Shown: positions 43,559-52,664, counted from the first letter of the stretch. The stretch is DNA of 64,000 nt from Sphingobacteriales bacterium (GCA_016219985.1 JACRJO010000025.1:1-64000), one strand, 5' to 3'. Notes: generated from the sequence alone by a model not told the origin. Translations and numbers: made by a program.

Positions 43559-44485
43559 TTAATTATTCCGGTTTGCCAGCAAATACAACACGGCCATCCG
43601 CACGGCCACCCCGTTCTCCACCTGCTGCAAAATAATGGATTGTTTGCTATCGGCCACATCACTGTCCAGTTCCACCCCGCGGTTGATCGGTCCCGGGTGC
43701 ATGATAACGATCTCTTTGTCGAGACTGTCGAGCAGTTGCCGGTTGATCCCGTAAGCGATACTGTATTCCCGCAGGGAGGAGAATAAGACCTGGTTCTGCC
43801 TTTCCAGCTGGATCCGCAGCACATTGGCCACATCGCACCATTCCAGGGTTTCCCGGAGATTATAACTTACATTTACGCCAAGGGCTTCCCGGATATATTT
43901 CGGGATCAGCGTGGGTGGTCCGCAAACAGTTACCTCGGCTCCCATCTTGTTTAACAGGTAAATATTGCTCTGGGCCACCCGGCTGTGCATGATATCACCG
44001 ATGATGGCCACTTTCCGGCCTTCCAGCCCCCCCGTCTTTTCCCTGATCGAAAAGGCATCCAGCAGGGCCTGCGTGGGGTGTTCATTGATCCCGTCCCCGG
44101 CATTGATGATCGCGGCCGGTATATGCTGGGATAGAAAATGGGGGGCCCCGCTGGCGCTGTGCCGCATCACCACCATGTCCACTTTCATTGACAGGATATT
44201 GTTGACGGTATCCAGGAGGGTTTCTCCTTTGGCAGCGGAGGAGGAAGATGCCGCGAAATTGATCGTATCGGCGCTCAGCCTTTTCTCGGCCAGCTCAAAG
44301 GAGAACCGGGTCCGGGTGGAGTTTTCGTAAAACAGGTTCACAATGGTCACATCCCGGAGGGAAGGCACTTTCTTTACAGGTCGCTGTAAAACTTCTTTAA
44401 ATTGCTCGGCCGTGGATAAAATAAGGGAGATATCTTCCTTGGAGAGGTTTTTAATGCCCAGCAGGTGTCGGGTAGATAGTTGCAT
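43559..44485 (-). CDS. pyrB: Aspartate carbamoyltransferase catalytic subunit
   Basis: A 308-aa enzyme that condenses carbamoyl phosphate and aspartate, the committed step of pyrimidine synthesis. The carbamoyl-phosphate site is FYENSTRTRFSFELAEKRL, and a further substrate segment is INAGDGINEHPTQALLDAF; HPGPINRGVELD completes the active site. No pyrI regulatory subunit gene is nearby. It lies 54 bp downstream of pyrR. Confidence 0.97.
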   Translation of the reverse strand: MQLSTRHLLGIKNLSKEDISLILSTAEQFKEVLQRPVKKVPSLRDVTIVNLFYENSTRTRFSFELAEKRLSADTINFAASSSSAAKGETLLDTVNNILSMKVDMVVMRHSASGAPHFLSQHIPAAIINAGDGINEHPTQALLDAFSIREKTGGLEGRKVAIIGDIMHSRVAQSNIYLLNKMGAEVTVCGPPTLIPKYIREALGVNVSYNLRETLEWCDVANVLRIQLERQNQVLFSSLREYSIAYGINRQLLDSLDKEIVIMHPGPINRGVELDSDVADSKQSIILQQVENGVAVRMAVLYLLANRNN

Positions 44486-44539
44486 TAAAAAGCGAAATTA
44501 GGGAAAATTGATTGTTTAAACCAATTAGTCTTCTCCGTT

Positions 44540-45049
44540 TCAGGCGGGGATCAGGATCACTTCCCGGTTCACCAGTTTCACCTTATCCGCCCGGCTGGTC
44601 TGTACCTCAGTTCCCACATAATCTGCCTGGATCGGGAATTGCCGGTGTTCTTTGCGGTCCACCAGCACACAGAGTTCCACTTTGGCGGGACGGCCATAAT
44701 CAAACAGCACATCCAGGGCCGCCTTGATGGTACGCCCGGTAAAAAGCACATCATCAATCAGGATCACCGTCTTGTTCTCCACCCCGAAATGGATATTCAT
44801 CTTATCCGGGGGAATGATGTTTTTCCGGATATCATCCCGGTAAAAAGTGATATCCAGCTGTCCATAGGGAATGGTTTTCCCGGGATTCAGTCGTTGCAGT
44901 TCGGCCACGATTTCTTCTCCCAGTACAGCCCCGCCCTGCTGGATGCCCACAAAAACCACGTCTTCAAAGCCCGGGTGTCGTTCGCTCAGTGCCTTTGCCA
45001 GGGTTCGGATAGTGGCGGAAAGTTGTTCGGTTGATAATAATACAGCCAT
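44540..45049 (-). CDS. pyrR: Pyrimidine operon attenuator / uracil phosphoribosyltransferase
   Basis: A 169-aa PRTase-fold protein. The PRPP loop VILIDDVLFTGRTIKAALD is complete, with VGIQQGGAVLGEEI and VDRKEHRQFPIQADYVGTEV as in PyrR. In Firmicutes, PyrR binds pyr mRNA leaders to cause attenuation and has minor uracil PRTase activity. Whether it binds RNA here is unknown, and I see no obvious anti-terminator leader. The start is the ATG at 45049; a TTG two codons upstream is less likely. It is followed by pyrB and preceded 45 bp away by pruA on the same strand. Confidence 0.93.
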   Translation of the reverse strand: MAVLLSTEQLSATIRTLAKALSERHPGFEDVVFVGIQQGGAVLGEEIVAELQRLNPGKTIPYGQLDITFYRDDIRKNIIPPDKMNIHFGVENKTVILIDDVLFTGRTIKAALDVLFDYGRPAKVELCVLVDRKEHRQFPIQADYVGTEVQTSRADKVKLVNREVILIPA

Positions 45050-45094
45050 GACCAAATTTTAGGGTTCAAGATACAACGCCTTCCGGACTCCTGG

Positions 45095-46726
45095 TTATTC
45101 CTCAGCGAGGAAGGGATATTTGTAATCCGTGGGCGGATTGAATGTTTCCTTAATTGTCCGGGGACTGAGCCAGCGGTACAGGTTCAGGATCGAACCGGCC
45201 TTATCATTGGTGCCACTTCCGCGGGCCCCGCCAAAAGGCTGCTGCCCCACCACCGCACCGGTCGGTTTATCATTAATGTAAAAATTACCCGCTGCATTCC
45301 GGAGTTTATTCGTAGCCAGTTCAACAGCCGCCCGGTCCTGGGAAATAATGGATCCGGTCAGTGCATAGGGTGAAGTGGCATCCAGCAATTCCAGGGTTTT
45401 TTCAAAACTGTTAGCAGGATAAACATAGACGGTGAGTACCGGTCCGAATATCTCCTCGCACATGGTCACGTACTTCGGGTCCTTAGCCTGGATCACGGTT
45501 GGCTGGATAAACCAGCCCTGTTTGCTGTCGCATTTTCCGCCCACCCAGATCTCCGCTTTCGGATCTTTCTTCGCATTATCAATATAGCGCCTGATGCTAT
45601 TGAAGCTTTTTTCATCGATCACCGCATTGATAAAATGGGTGAAATCCTCGGGACTTCCCATCTTAAAACTTTTGACCCCCGCCACCAGTTTCTTCTTCAC
45701 TTCTTCCGCAATATTAGAAGGGATATAGGCCCGGGAAGCCGCCGAACATTTCTGTCCCTGGAATTCGAAGGCGCCTCTCAGCAAAGCCGTGGACACCACA
45801 TCCGGATCGGCGCTCTTGTGCACCATGACGAAATCCTTACCGCCGGTCTCCCCCACGATCCGCGGGTAGCTCCGGTAGTTCGGCATATTTTTCCCGATGG
45901 TCTCCCACATATTGTTGAACACCCCGGTGGACCCGGTGAAATGCACCCCGGCAAAATCGCGGTGGTTAAAACAAACCCGGCCAATGGTCGGCCCGTCCAC
46001 ATAGATCAGGTTGATGACCCCGTCAGGCAAACCGGCTTCTCTCAACACCTGCATAAACATCCGGGCTGAATAGACCTGGGTATTGGCGCATTTCCATACC
46101 ACTACGTTCCCGCACATCGCGGCGGAACTGGGCAGGTTGCCCCCGATGGCCGTAAAGTTAAACGGCGTGACGGCCAGCACAAACCCTTCCAGCGGCCGGT
46201 ACTCCATGCGGTTATGCATGCCCGTGGCACTATTGGGCTGTTGTTTATATATTTCAGAAAGGAAATGCACATTAAAGCGAAGGAAGTCGATGAGTTCACA
46301 GGCGCTGTCGATCTCGGCCTGGAAGGCATTTTTACTCTGGCCCAGCATCGTGGTACCGTTCATATACGGGCGGTACTTCGTGGCAATCAGGTCAGCCGCC
46401 TTCAGAAATATATTGGCCCGGTTCTCCCAACTGGTGGCCGCCCAGTTCTCTTTGGCCGCCAGCGCGGCTTCGATGGCCTGGTGCACATGTTTTTCCTCCC
46501 CGGCATGGAAATAGCCCAGGGTATGACTGGTTTCATGGGGCGGATGGATGGCTTTTTTCTTATTGGTCCGCACTTCCTTACTGCCGATATACATTGGTAT
46601 ATCCACTTCCTGGCTTTTCAGTTCAGCCAGTACTTCTTTTAATTTTTTCTTTTCAGGAGATCCGGGTCCGTAATTCAGTACCGGTTCGTTGGCCGGCATC
46701 GGGTAAGAAAAAGTTCCAAAGCTCAT
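45095..46726 (-). CDS. pruA: L-glutamate gamma-semialdehyde (1-pyrroline-5-carboxylate) dehydrogenase
   Basis: A 543-aa aldehyde dehydrogenase that oxidises glutamate semialdehyde to glutamate in proline degradation. The catalytic Cys is in FQGQKCSAASRAY, the general-base Glu region in VGETGGKDFVMVH, and NAD-contacting residues in VTPFNFTAIGGNL and FTGSTGVFNNMW. Length and the N-terminal GSKEVRTNKKKAIHPPHE match the single-domain PruA type. No proline dehydrogenase (putB/prodh) is adjacent. It precedes pyrR, possibly in the same transcript. Confidence 0.95.
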   Translation of the reverse strand: MSFGTFSYPMPANEPVLNYGPGSPEKKKLKEVLAELKSQEVDIPMYIGSKEVRTNKKKAIHPPHETSHTLGYFHAGEEKHVHQAIEAALAAKENWAATSWENRANIFLKAADLIATKYRPYMNGTTMLGQSKNAFQAEIDSACELIDFLRFNVHFLSEIYKQQPNSATGMHNRMEYRPLEGFVLAVTPFNFTAIGGNLPSSAAMCGNVVVWKCANTQVYSARMFMQVLREAGLPDGVINLIYVDGPTIGRVCFNHRDFAGVHFTGSTGVFNNMWETIGKNMPNYRSYPRIVGETGGKDFVMVHKSADPDVVSTALLRGAFEFQGQKCSAASRAYIPSNIAEEVKKKLVAGVKSFKMGSPEDFTHFINAVIDEKSFNSIRRYIDNAKKDPKAEIWVGGKCDSKQGWFIQPTVIQAKDPKYVTMCEEIFGPVLTVYVYPANSFEKTLELLDATSPYALTGSIISQDRAAVELATNKLRNAAGNFYINDKPTGAVVGQQPFGGARGSGTNDKAGSILNLYRWLSPRTIKETFNPPTDYKYPFLAEE

Positions 46727-46798
46727 AAAACAGATTTATATGGTAAAGGTAGATAGTGTCAGGTTAAGTTTAAAATGTCGCTTTCAGGGGTTACCAGG

Positions 46799-46830
46799 CT
46801 CACAGCTCGTAGCTCGCAGCTCGAAACTCA
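46799..46830. repeat. CAGCTCGTAGCTCGCAGCTCG array
   Basis: About four degenerate copies of an AGCTCGNA word in the 160-bp gap between prfB and pruA. Nothing else is recognised in that gap. Confidence 0.6.
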
Positions 46831-46886
46831 ATGCTATTTTGGATACGTGAGAAGATAACTAACCTGGCAATAATTTGAAACGTAAA

Positions 46887-47979
46887 TTACCCCCCGCTTT
46901 CCTTCTCACTCATCAGGTAGGCTTTGATAAAACCATCCAGTTCCCCGTCCATCACCGGCTGCACATTTCCCACTTCATAATCCGTGCGATGGTCCTTGAT
47001 CATCTTATAGGGATGGAACACATAACTGCGGATCTGGCTGCCCCACTCGATCTTTTTCTTTTTCGCATTCGTGGCATCCTTCAGGGCATTTCTTTTTTGC
47101 AGTTCTAATTCATACAGGCGGCTGCGCAACATCTGCATGGCCAACTCCCGGTTACCGAGCTGGCTCCTGTCCTGCTGGCATACCACCACAATACCGGTTG
47201 GTATATGCGTGAGCTGTACCTTGGTTTCCACTTTGTTTACATTCTGTCCGCCGGCTCCCCCGCTGCGGGAGGTTTCCATTTTCACATCCGCCGGGTTGAT
47301 CTCGATATGGATGGTATCATCCACCATCGGGTAGACGTACACACTCACAAAAGAAGTATGGCGGCGGGCATTGCTGTCAAAAGGGGAAATACGGACCAGG
47401 CGGTGTACCCCGCTCTCGGCCTTGAGGAATCCATAAGCAAAGGGACCTTCAAATTGCAGGGTGCAGGTCTTGATCCCGGCCCCATCGCCCCATTGCCAGT
47501 CCATTTCGGTGACTTTCCAGCCCTGCTTTTCGCCGTACATACGGTACATCCGGGCCAGCATTTCGGCCCAGTCCTGGCTTTCGGTACCACCGGCCCCGGA
47601 GTTGATCTGCAGAACGGCCGGCAATTCATCTTCCGGTTCATTGAGGGTGGCTTTGAATTCCGCGTCATCGAGCAAAGCGATGGCCTTGTCGTAGGCCTCT
47701 TTGGTTTCTTCCTCGGTGGCATCCCCGGCTTTCCAGAACTCAAATAAAACGGCAAAATCCTCCACCCCGGTTTCCGCTGTTTCATACAGCTTCACCCAGT
47801 ACTCGTTCAATTTGATGTTTTTGAGAATATCTGTCGCCCGCTTATTATCGTCCCAGAAGCCCGGGCTCAGCGACAATTGTTTGTCTTCGGCAATTTTCTG
47901 AAGTCGGTTAGCGACGTCAAAGAAACCTCCTTATCCCGGCAATGCGGGACCGCATATCCTGTAATTTTTCCTGTGTCAT
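46887..47979 (-). CDS. prfB: Peptide chain release factor 2, with programmed +1 frameshift
   Basis: RF2 recognises UAA and UGA stop codons and releases the finished protein. Translation starts at the ATG at 47979, reads 20 codons to a TGA at 47919-47917, shifts +1 at CTT-TGA-C, and continues to 46887, giving 363 aa, the normal RF2 length. The second part holds the stop-recognition motif SPF ([15 protein letters not shown]) and the catalytic GGQ ([12 protein letters not shown]). A Met later in the main frame (47876) is not the true start. A TACCTTTG promoter box ends 5 bp before the ATG, implying a very short leader. Confidence 0.97.
47917..47931 (-). other. prfB frameshift signal (AGGAGG-TTT-CTT-TGA-C)
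   Basis: On the minus strand an internal Shine-Dalgarno-like AGGAGG (47931-47926) stands three bases before the CTT slippery codon (47922-47920) and the in-frame TGA (47919-47917). This is the classical arrangement by which low RF2 levels allow +1 slippage and restore RF2 synthesis. Confidence 0.95.
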
Positions 47980-47984
47980 GGACG

Positions 47985-47992
47985 CAAAGGTA
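47985..47992 (-). promoter_or_regulatory. -7 promoter box of prfB
   Basis: Minus-strand TACCTTTG matches TAnnTTTG, separated from the ATG at 47979 by CGTCC. No clear -33 element is seen. Confidence 0.5.
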
Positions 47993-48110
47993 AGGGAATC
48001 AGGTTAGCCGGCATAGCCCGGCCGTCCCGGGGCGGGTGGAAATATTTTTCAGGTTCCCTGAACTTTTACAGAACTTTAGTACCACATCTCCTGAAACAAA
48101 ATCCTAAAGA

Positions 48111-48950
48111 ATGAAAAAGTATTTTTTGGTCATTGCGGCCGCAACCCTTGTTTTCTTCAGCTCCTGTAACAATCAGACCGAAACAAAAAAAGAACCTGAC
48201 ATGAAAGAGCCCAAACTAAAAGCGGAGAGTATCACTTATTCTCCCGATGGTATCAAGGACAGCCTGGTACTGGACGGCTATATTGCCTGGGATGAAAACA
48301 GAGAGGGAAAAAGACCGGTGGTACTGGTGGTGCATGAATGGTGGGGACTGAATGACTATATAAAAAGAAGGGTCCGGGAACTGGCCGGTCTCGGCTATAT
48401 CGCCATGGCAGTGGATTTCTATGGCAATGGCAAAAGGGCCGATAATCCCACGGATGCCGGCAAACTGTCGGGCCCTTTCTACCAGGATCCCTTAATGGCC
48501 AAACAGCGTTTTGATGCTGCCCTGAAAACCATCAAATCCTACAAGGAGGCAGATACCAGTAAAATAGCTGCCATCGGCTACTGCTTTGGCGGCACCCAGG
48601 TGCTGAATATGGCTAACCTGGGTGAAGACCTTGCGGGCGTGGTTAGCTTCCATGGCGGTTTGCAGGTGGTTAAACCTGACAAATCCAAACTGAAAGCACA
48701 GGTGCTGGTATGTCATGGCGGGGCCGATCCGTTTGTGCCTGCAGACCAGGTAGCCCAATTCAGGAAACAAATGGATTCGGTCGGCGCAAAATATACGTTC
48801 AAGGTATATGATGGAGCCACCCATGCTTTCAGCAACCCCGATGCCACGGCCAATGGGAAAAAATTCAATTTACCGATTGCCTATAATGCCGCCGCGGACA
48901 GCGCTTCCTGGAATGATATGAAAACCTTTTTCGGCACCATTTTCAAATAG
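48111..48950 (+). CDS. Dienelactone hydrolase-family lipoprotein
   Basis: A 279-aa alpha/beta hydrolase with lipoprotein signal (FFSSC near residue 19). The nucleophile elbow is GYCFGG (Cys, as in dienelactone hydrolase), with VVHEWWGLNDYIKRR near the oxyanion hole, Asp in HGGADPFVP and His in YDGATHAFSNP completing the triad. The envelope location is unusual for a true dienelactone hydrolase, so the natural ester or lactone substrate is unknown. It is a single gene with a terminator. Confidence 0.88.
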   Translation: MKKYFLVIAAATLVFFSSCNNQTETKKEPDMKEPKLKAESITYSPDGIKDSLVLDGYIAWDENREGKRPVVLVVHEWWGLNDYIKRRVRELAGLGYIAMAVDFYGNGKRADNPTDAGKLSGPFYQDPLMAKQRFDAALKTIKSYKEADTSKIAAIGYCFGGTQVLNMANLGEDLAGVVSFHGGLQVVKPDKSKLKAQVLVCHGGADPFVPADQVAQFRKQMDSVGAKYTFKVYDGATHAFSNPDATANGKKFNLPIAYNAAADSASWNDMKTFFGTIFK

Positions 48951-48972
48951 TAGATCTACGATATTTTTATAT

Positions 48973-49000
48973 AGCCCGGATCGCTCCGGGCTTTTTTTTG
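48973..49000 (+). terminator. Rho-independent terminator
   Basis: AGCCCGGA-TCGC-TCCGGGCT followed by eight T, 23 bp after the hydrolase stop. Confidence 0.95.
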
Positions 49001-49145
49001 TCCCCGGCAATCCGCTTAAACTGTTCTTATTCAGCAACAGTTATAAAAACATATACGGTCGGGGCCGAAAATTTACTAAGTAAAATTATGAGATATGAAA
49101 TCCAGTTTCTATTTTGGCGGCCCGTACCTTTTTAAAACATAACCC

Positions 49146-49856
49146 TTGAAGAAAACATTTACTCTCCTGGTTTCCGGGATCCTGTCCCTGGCCTCCTGCC
49201 GGAAAGATTCCCTTCAAATCCCCGTCGTTAAAGCAGCCTGCCTGGTGCAGACCGGTAATCCTGCCGGGCGGACTTATTCATCCGATTCAGTCCGGGCTTT
49301 TACCTGTACAACCAGCCATTGCGGTATTCTGCCCCTGAACACCCGTAATTACTGGGTTTACGAGGATTCGGTTTTCAATAACGGAGTTTTTCAAAAAGTA
49401 CAATACGACACCCTGCGTTTTACCAGCACGCTGAAATCCTTAAGCGACGGACTGGTCTGGTGGGAAAGCAATATTGCTGTTGGTCTCCCGGAAAGATTAT
49501 ACACCAATGATTCCACCCTTTTCAAAATGGAAAACCGGATGTTTGCCAGTGGTATTATCGATGCCAAAAAAGAATACGGTCTTTTCGCCGGTGATTCATT
49601 GCGCTACTTGTCGGGTTTTGAGGATGCAGCCGCCATTGCCCGTTCCCTGAAAACAAATTCAGTATTGTCCACCCCGGCCGGCGATTTTTCCGGTTACCTG
49701 TATTTTGAAAAAAATGCCCGTAACTACCGTAAAGACCAGGTCTTCTTCCAGCCGGGCATTGGTGTGATCCGGTATGTACGGGAAATGGCCAGCATGGGAA
49801 ACCCCTTTATAAAATTACAGCAGGTCTCCACCCTGGTCAGTTACCATCTGGAGTAA
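49146..49856 (+). CDS. Lipoprotein of unknown function
   Basis: A 236-aa lipoprotein with signal peptide and lipobox LASC near residue 18. It opens with TTG at 49146, needed to include the signal sequence. The mature region is beta-rich (NYWVYEDSVFNNGVFQKVQYDTLRFTS; VGVIRYVRE-like end) and resembles other Bacteroidota secreted lipoproteins in general layout only. No family is recognised. It converges on the next gene with a 6-bp gap. Confidence 0.7.
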   Translation: MKKTFTLLVSGILSLASCRKDSLQIPVVKAACLVQTGNPAGRTYSSDSVRAFTCTTSHCGILPLNTRNYWVYEDSVFNNGVFQKVQYDTLRFTSTLKSLSDGLVWWESNIAVGLPERLYTNDSTLFKMENRMFASGIIDAKKEYGLFAGDSLRYLSGFEDAAAIARSLKTNSVLSTPAGDFSGYLYFEKNARNYRKDQVFFQPGIGVIRYVREMASMGNPFIKLQQVSTLVSYHLE

Positions 49857-49862
49857 TATTGA

Positions 49863-50684
49863 TCAGGATTGTCGTTTAATAATATCTGCCAGTTCCTGCA
49901 GCATTTTCACATATTCCGCACTGTAGCTGTCTTTATCCTGGAAGCTGAATTTAGCTTTGCTGATCGCCCCCTTGAGTACATAATGGGCAATTTCCGCCTG
50001 TTGAGCAGAATAAAACAGGGAAACGAATTTGCTTTCCTTATCAAAGGGCTTCAGGCCGATCGCATGCTGGTAAAAAGTGAATGGCAGGAGTACCCGGCCC
50101 GGCATAAAGTATGAAGATTCCTCCGAGATCAGCCGGAAATACACAGCGTAATATTCCAACATCTGTACCAGCCGGTTTCTGATTTCGGTATCGGATTCCT
50201 CTTTAGCCGGTTTGTACCGCCACTGGTTCTTTTCTTTATCAAATAAAGCGCTGGCAAATCCTTTCCCGATCTTTTTCAGGTGCCATACCAGTTTGAGTTT
50301 TTCTCCCCTTGTTTCCACCATCTCCGTGAGCTGCAGCACTCCGTCCGCATAGCGGGTAATACGGGCCCTGAACAGGTCAAAACCCTTTCCCCCGTCGAAT
50401 ACATTTAATACCTCCCCGTCCTTAACTCCCCAGTTACCGGTGATCGCCACACTGTCCAGTTGATTAAACGCTCCTTTGCCAGAAAACCGGAGCAACTTCA
50501 GGCATTTCAGCTCCGTCAGGGAATCCTGGGTAGCGGCATACACTTCTTCCTGCTTCCGGGTCTGCAGTTCGTCTTTCGGGTACAAAACAAACCAGTTTCC
50601 GTCGAGAAGTTCTTCAGCCGTTTGCCGTTTTTTTTCACTGCAGGATAACAGGGATAAAAGAAGAAGCAGATTCAGGTACCGCAT
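49863..50684 (-). CDS. Lipoprotein of unknown function (lipocalin-like N-terminus)
   Basis: A 273-aa lipoprotein: short hydrophobic signal and lipobox LLSC near residue 15. The first 130 mature residues look like a small beta-barrel (LLDGNWFVLYPKDE…ITGNWGVKDGEVLNVFDGG…LKLVWHLKKIG), followed by a helical C-terminal region (IRNRLVQMLEYYAVYFRLIS; EYVKMLQELADIIK). Function unknown. A TATATTTG box ends 4 bp before the ATG. Confidence 0.72.
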   Translation of the reverse strand: MRYLNLLLLLSLLSCSEKKRQTAEELLDGNWFVLYPKDELQTRKQEEVYAATQDSLTELKCLKLLRFSGKGAFNQLDSVAITGNWGVKDGEVLNVFDGGKGFDLFRARITRYADGVLQLTEMVETRGEKLKLVWHLKKIGKGFASALFDKEKNQWRYKPAKEESDTEIRNRLVQMLEYYAVYFRLISEESSYFMPGRVLLPFTFYQHAIGLKPFDKESKFVSLFYSAQQAEIAHYVLKGAISKAKFSFQDKDSYSAEYVKMLQELADIIKRQS

Positions 50685-50688
50685 GCTG

Positions 50689-50696
50689 CAAATATA
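50689..50696 (-). promoter_or_regulatory. -7 promoter box 4 bases before the ATG of the 50684 gene
   Basis: Minus-strand TATATTTG followed by CAGC and the ATG, the same layout as at serA. Confidence 0.5.
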
Positions 50697-50728
50697 AAAG
50701 TCCCCCCGTAAAGCCGGGAGGACTTTTG
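50697..50728. terminator. Bidirectional terminator-like hairpin
   Basis: AAAAGTCC-CCCCG / CGGGAGGACTTTT with A and T tracts on both sides. It ends the minus-strand gene at 50749 and lies next to the promoter of the following minus-strand gene. Confidence 0.75.
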
Positions 50729-50748
50729 AATTTTATTACAGAACAAGG

Positions 50749-51657
50749 TTACGGTAAAATGATCAGGCGCTGGTTGGCCCCGGCATTCCAGGTAAGCAGG
50801 GCTTTATTATCGCATTCGCCGTTATTGGGAGCCCCGTAATCGAGGAACAGGACGCGGCTGTTGATCTTAATTTTCAGTTCACCCTTGCTGATCCAATGAC
50901 AGATCATTTTCTTGATCAGCGGGGTCTCGGTATTCAGGTTAATGGTCACCCCGCTGTTGAATTCAGTTTTGGAACGTCCTTCAATGCTGTACACATCATC
51001 GCGCAAAGGGCGGGTGGCTCCTCCTTCAATCTGTTTCACATATTTTATTCCGTTGTAGACATAACCCCTTCCGTTCGGGTGGGTTACTTTGCCCCCGGTT
51101 ACCTGGACCGTAAATTTGATATTCCCGTTTTCGCTGAGATTACTCACCACTTTGGTTCCTTCAATATGAGCGCGGTTGAGGTAAAAATCAACGAGTGTGA
51201 CTGTCATTACAGCGCCGGGACGGCGGATCGGCGCGGTCAGGTGAATCACGATGGCTCCTTTGCGGTGTTTGCCATCAGCGCACCAGCAACCCACCGGGCC
51301 GAAATCGATGGTAATGGTCTTGGGATACGTACTGTCATTCGGGGATACGGTAATGTTAGCACAATCACCGAGACGTAACCGTAATTCAACAAAGGGGAAG
51401 AGCCGGCCGGTCCCGCTACCGCGTCCATATACACTGGCATCGCCTTCTTCATCGGCGGCAAGCATACTGATGTCCTGCACATCGTCATAGCTGGCCTCGG
51501 TCTGGGCGCTCTCATCCGAATAGGTAGTGGCATCTGCTTCGGTTACGGTATCATTGGGGGCAGACAGGCTGCTTTCCTTCTGGCAGGAAACCAGCACAAA
51601 TAAGAAGAGGGCTGCAAAAACAGCGGTTAAGTTCATTGTACGTGATAAAGTTTTCAT
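50749..51657 (-). CDS. Lipoprotein of unknown function
   Basis: A 302-aa lipoprotein (lipobox LVSC near residue 25). After an acidic, Ser/Thr/Asp-rich linker of about 60 residues comes a globular domain with DFGPVGCWCADGKHRKGAIVIHL and repeated amyloid-like strands (VTLVDFYLNRAHIEGTKVVSN; FTVQVTGGKVTHPNGRGYVYNG). The CWC and further cysteines could form disulphides. Similar proteins are widespread as hypothetical proteins in Bacteroidota. No function is assignable. Confidence 0.72.
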   Translation of the reverse strand: MKTLSRTMNLTAVFAALFLFVLVSCQKESSLSAPNDTVTEADATTYSDESAQTEASYDDVQDISMLAADEEGDASVYGRGSGTGRLFPFVELRLRLGDCANITVSPNDSTYPKTITIDFGPVGCWCADGKHRKGAIVIHLTAPIRRPGAVMTVTLVDFYLNRAHIEGTKVVSNLSENGNIKFTVQVTGGKVTHPNGRGYVYNGIKYVKQIEGGATRPLRDDVYSIEGRSKTEFNSGVTINLNTETPLIKKMICHWISKGELKIKINSRVLFLDYGAPNNGECDNKALLTWNAGANQRLIILP

Positions 51658-51755
51658 GGCTATACTTTTTTTGTTTTTAAATTATTAACGAATATTTGGA
51701 ACTATCCGGCGCAGGAAAGTTTAAAGCATCTGAAAAAAAATTACTTTAGGGGCGA

Positions 51756-52664
51756 TTGAACACCATCCTTGCCTATATCCGCCTTTACCTGCAGCCTGCT
51801 GATAAAAAATTATTTACCGGGATCAGTTTGTTTTGCGGGGCAATGGTATTCCTGAATTATCATTTCGATCTCTCCCGCCTGATCGAAAAAAATAATTCCG
51901 CGCTGATTAAACTTTTCGCCTGGTACGGGGTCTTCCTGGTTGCACTGGGGGTTCCGCTCCTGCTTATCCGCAGCCGGCAAACGAACAGGCGGAATTGTCC
52001 CCTTCCCTGTATCGTCCTGTTATTCCTGGCGCCCCTGGTCTTCGCACTCAAATACACCCTGTCCTTTCATTTTAGCATCGTGGCCGACGGGTACCTGAAT
52101 CATTTCTGGAACAAAATAATCAGCTGGCCCCTCTTCTTATTGATGATCTCGGCATTCGTTTTCGGAACCCGGCCATGGGTTGGCCAGGAAGAAAGCTGGT
52201 TTGGCACCCGGAACAGTATCGGGGACTGGAAAACGTATGGCCTCCTCTTCCTCCTGGCGCTACCGTTAGTGGCTTATGCATCCCTCCAGCCAGGGTTCCA
52301 GGCCGTGTATCCCCAGTTCAGGAATCTGGCAGTTGCCGGGAATATGGAGCAGATCAGTTGCTGGCAGGGCCTGCTATTTGAAGGGAGTTACGGGACCGAT
52401 TTTATAAGCATTGAACTTTTTTTCCGTGGATTCCTGGTACTGGCATTCACTAAATGGCTGGGGAAGGATATGATATTGCCTGCCGCGGTTTTTTATTGCA
52501 GTATCCATTTCGGGAAACCGGTGGCCGAATGCATCAGCTCCTTCTTCGGGGGAATCCTCCTGGGAATCATCGTGTACCATACCCGTTCCATCCGGGGAGT
52601 GTTGGCGGTACACCTGGGGATGGCGTGGATGATGGAAGTGGTTGGGTGGTTAGTAGCTAGTTAG
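51756..52664 (+). CDS. CPBP-family intramembrane metalloprotease
   Basis: A 302-aa polytopic membrane protein with about eight helices. The C-terminal Abi/CPBP core shows IELFFRGFLVLAF (motif 1, usually EExxxR), FYCSIHFGKP (motif 2, FxxxH) and VHLGMAW (motif 3). Motif 1 has Ile-Glu where two glutamates are usual; the single Glu may still bind the metal. The family processes CAAX-like peptides or membrane proteins; target unknown. The frame starts with TTG at 51756. It converges on rnpB with a repeat-filled gap. Confidence 0.8.
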   Translation: MNTILAYIRLYLQPADKKLFTGISLFCGAMVFLNYHFDLSRLIEKNNSALIKLFAWYGVFLVALGVPLLLIRSRQTNRRNCPLPCIVLLFLAPLVFALKYTLSFHFSIVADGYLNHFWNKIISWPLFLLMISAFVFGTRPWVGQEESWFGTRNSIGDWKTYGLLFLLALPLVAYASLQPGFQAVYPQFRNLAVAGNMEQISCWQGLLFEGSYGTDFISIELFFRGFLVLAFTKWLGKDMILPAAVFYCSIHFGKPVAECISSFFGGILLGIIVYHTRSIRGVLAVHLGMAWMMEVVGWLVAS

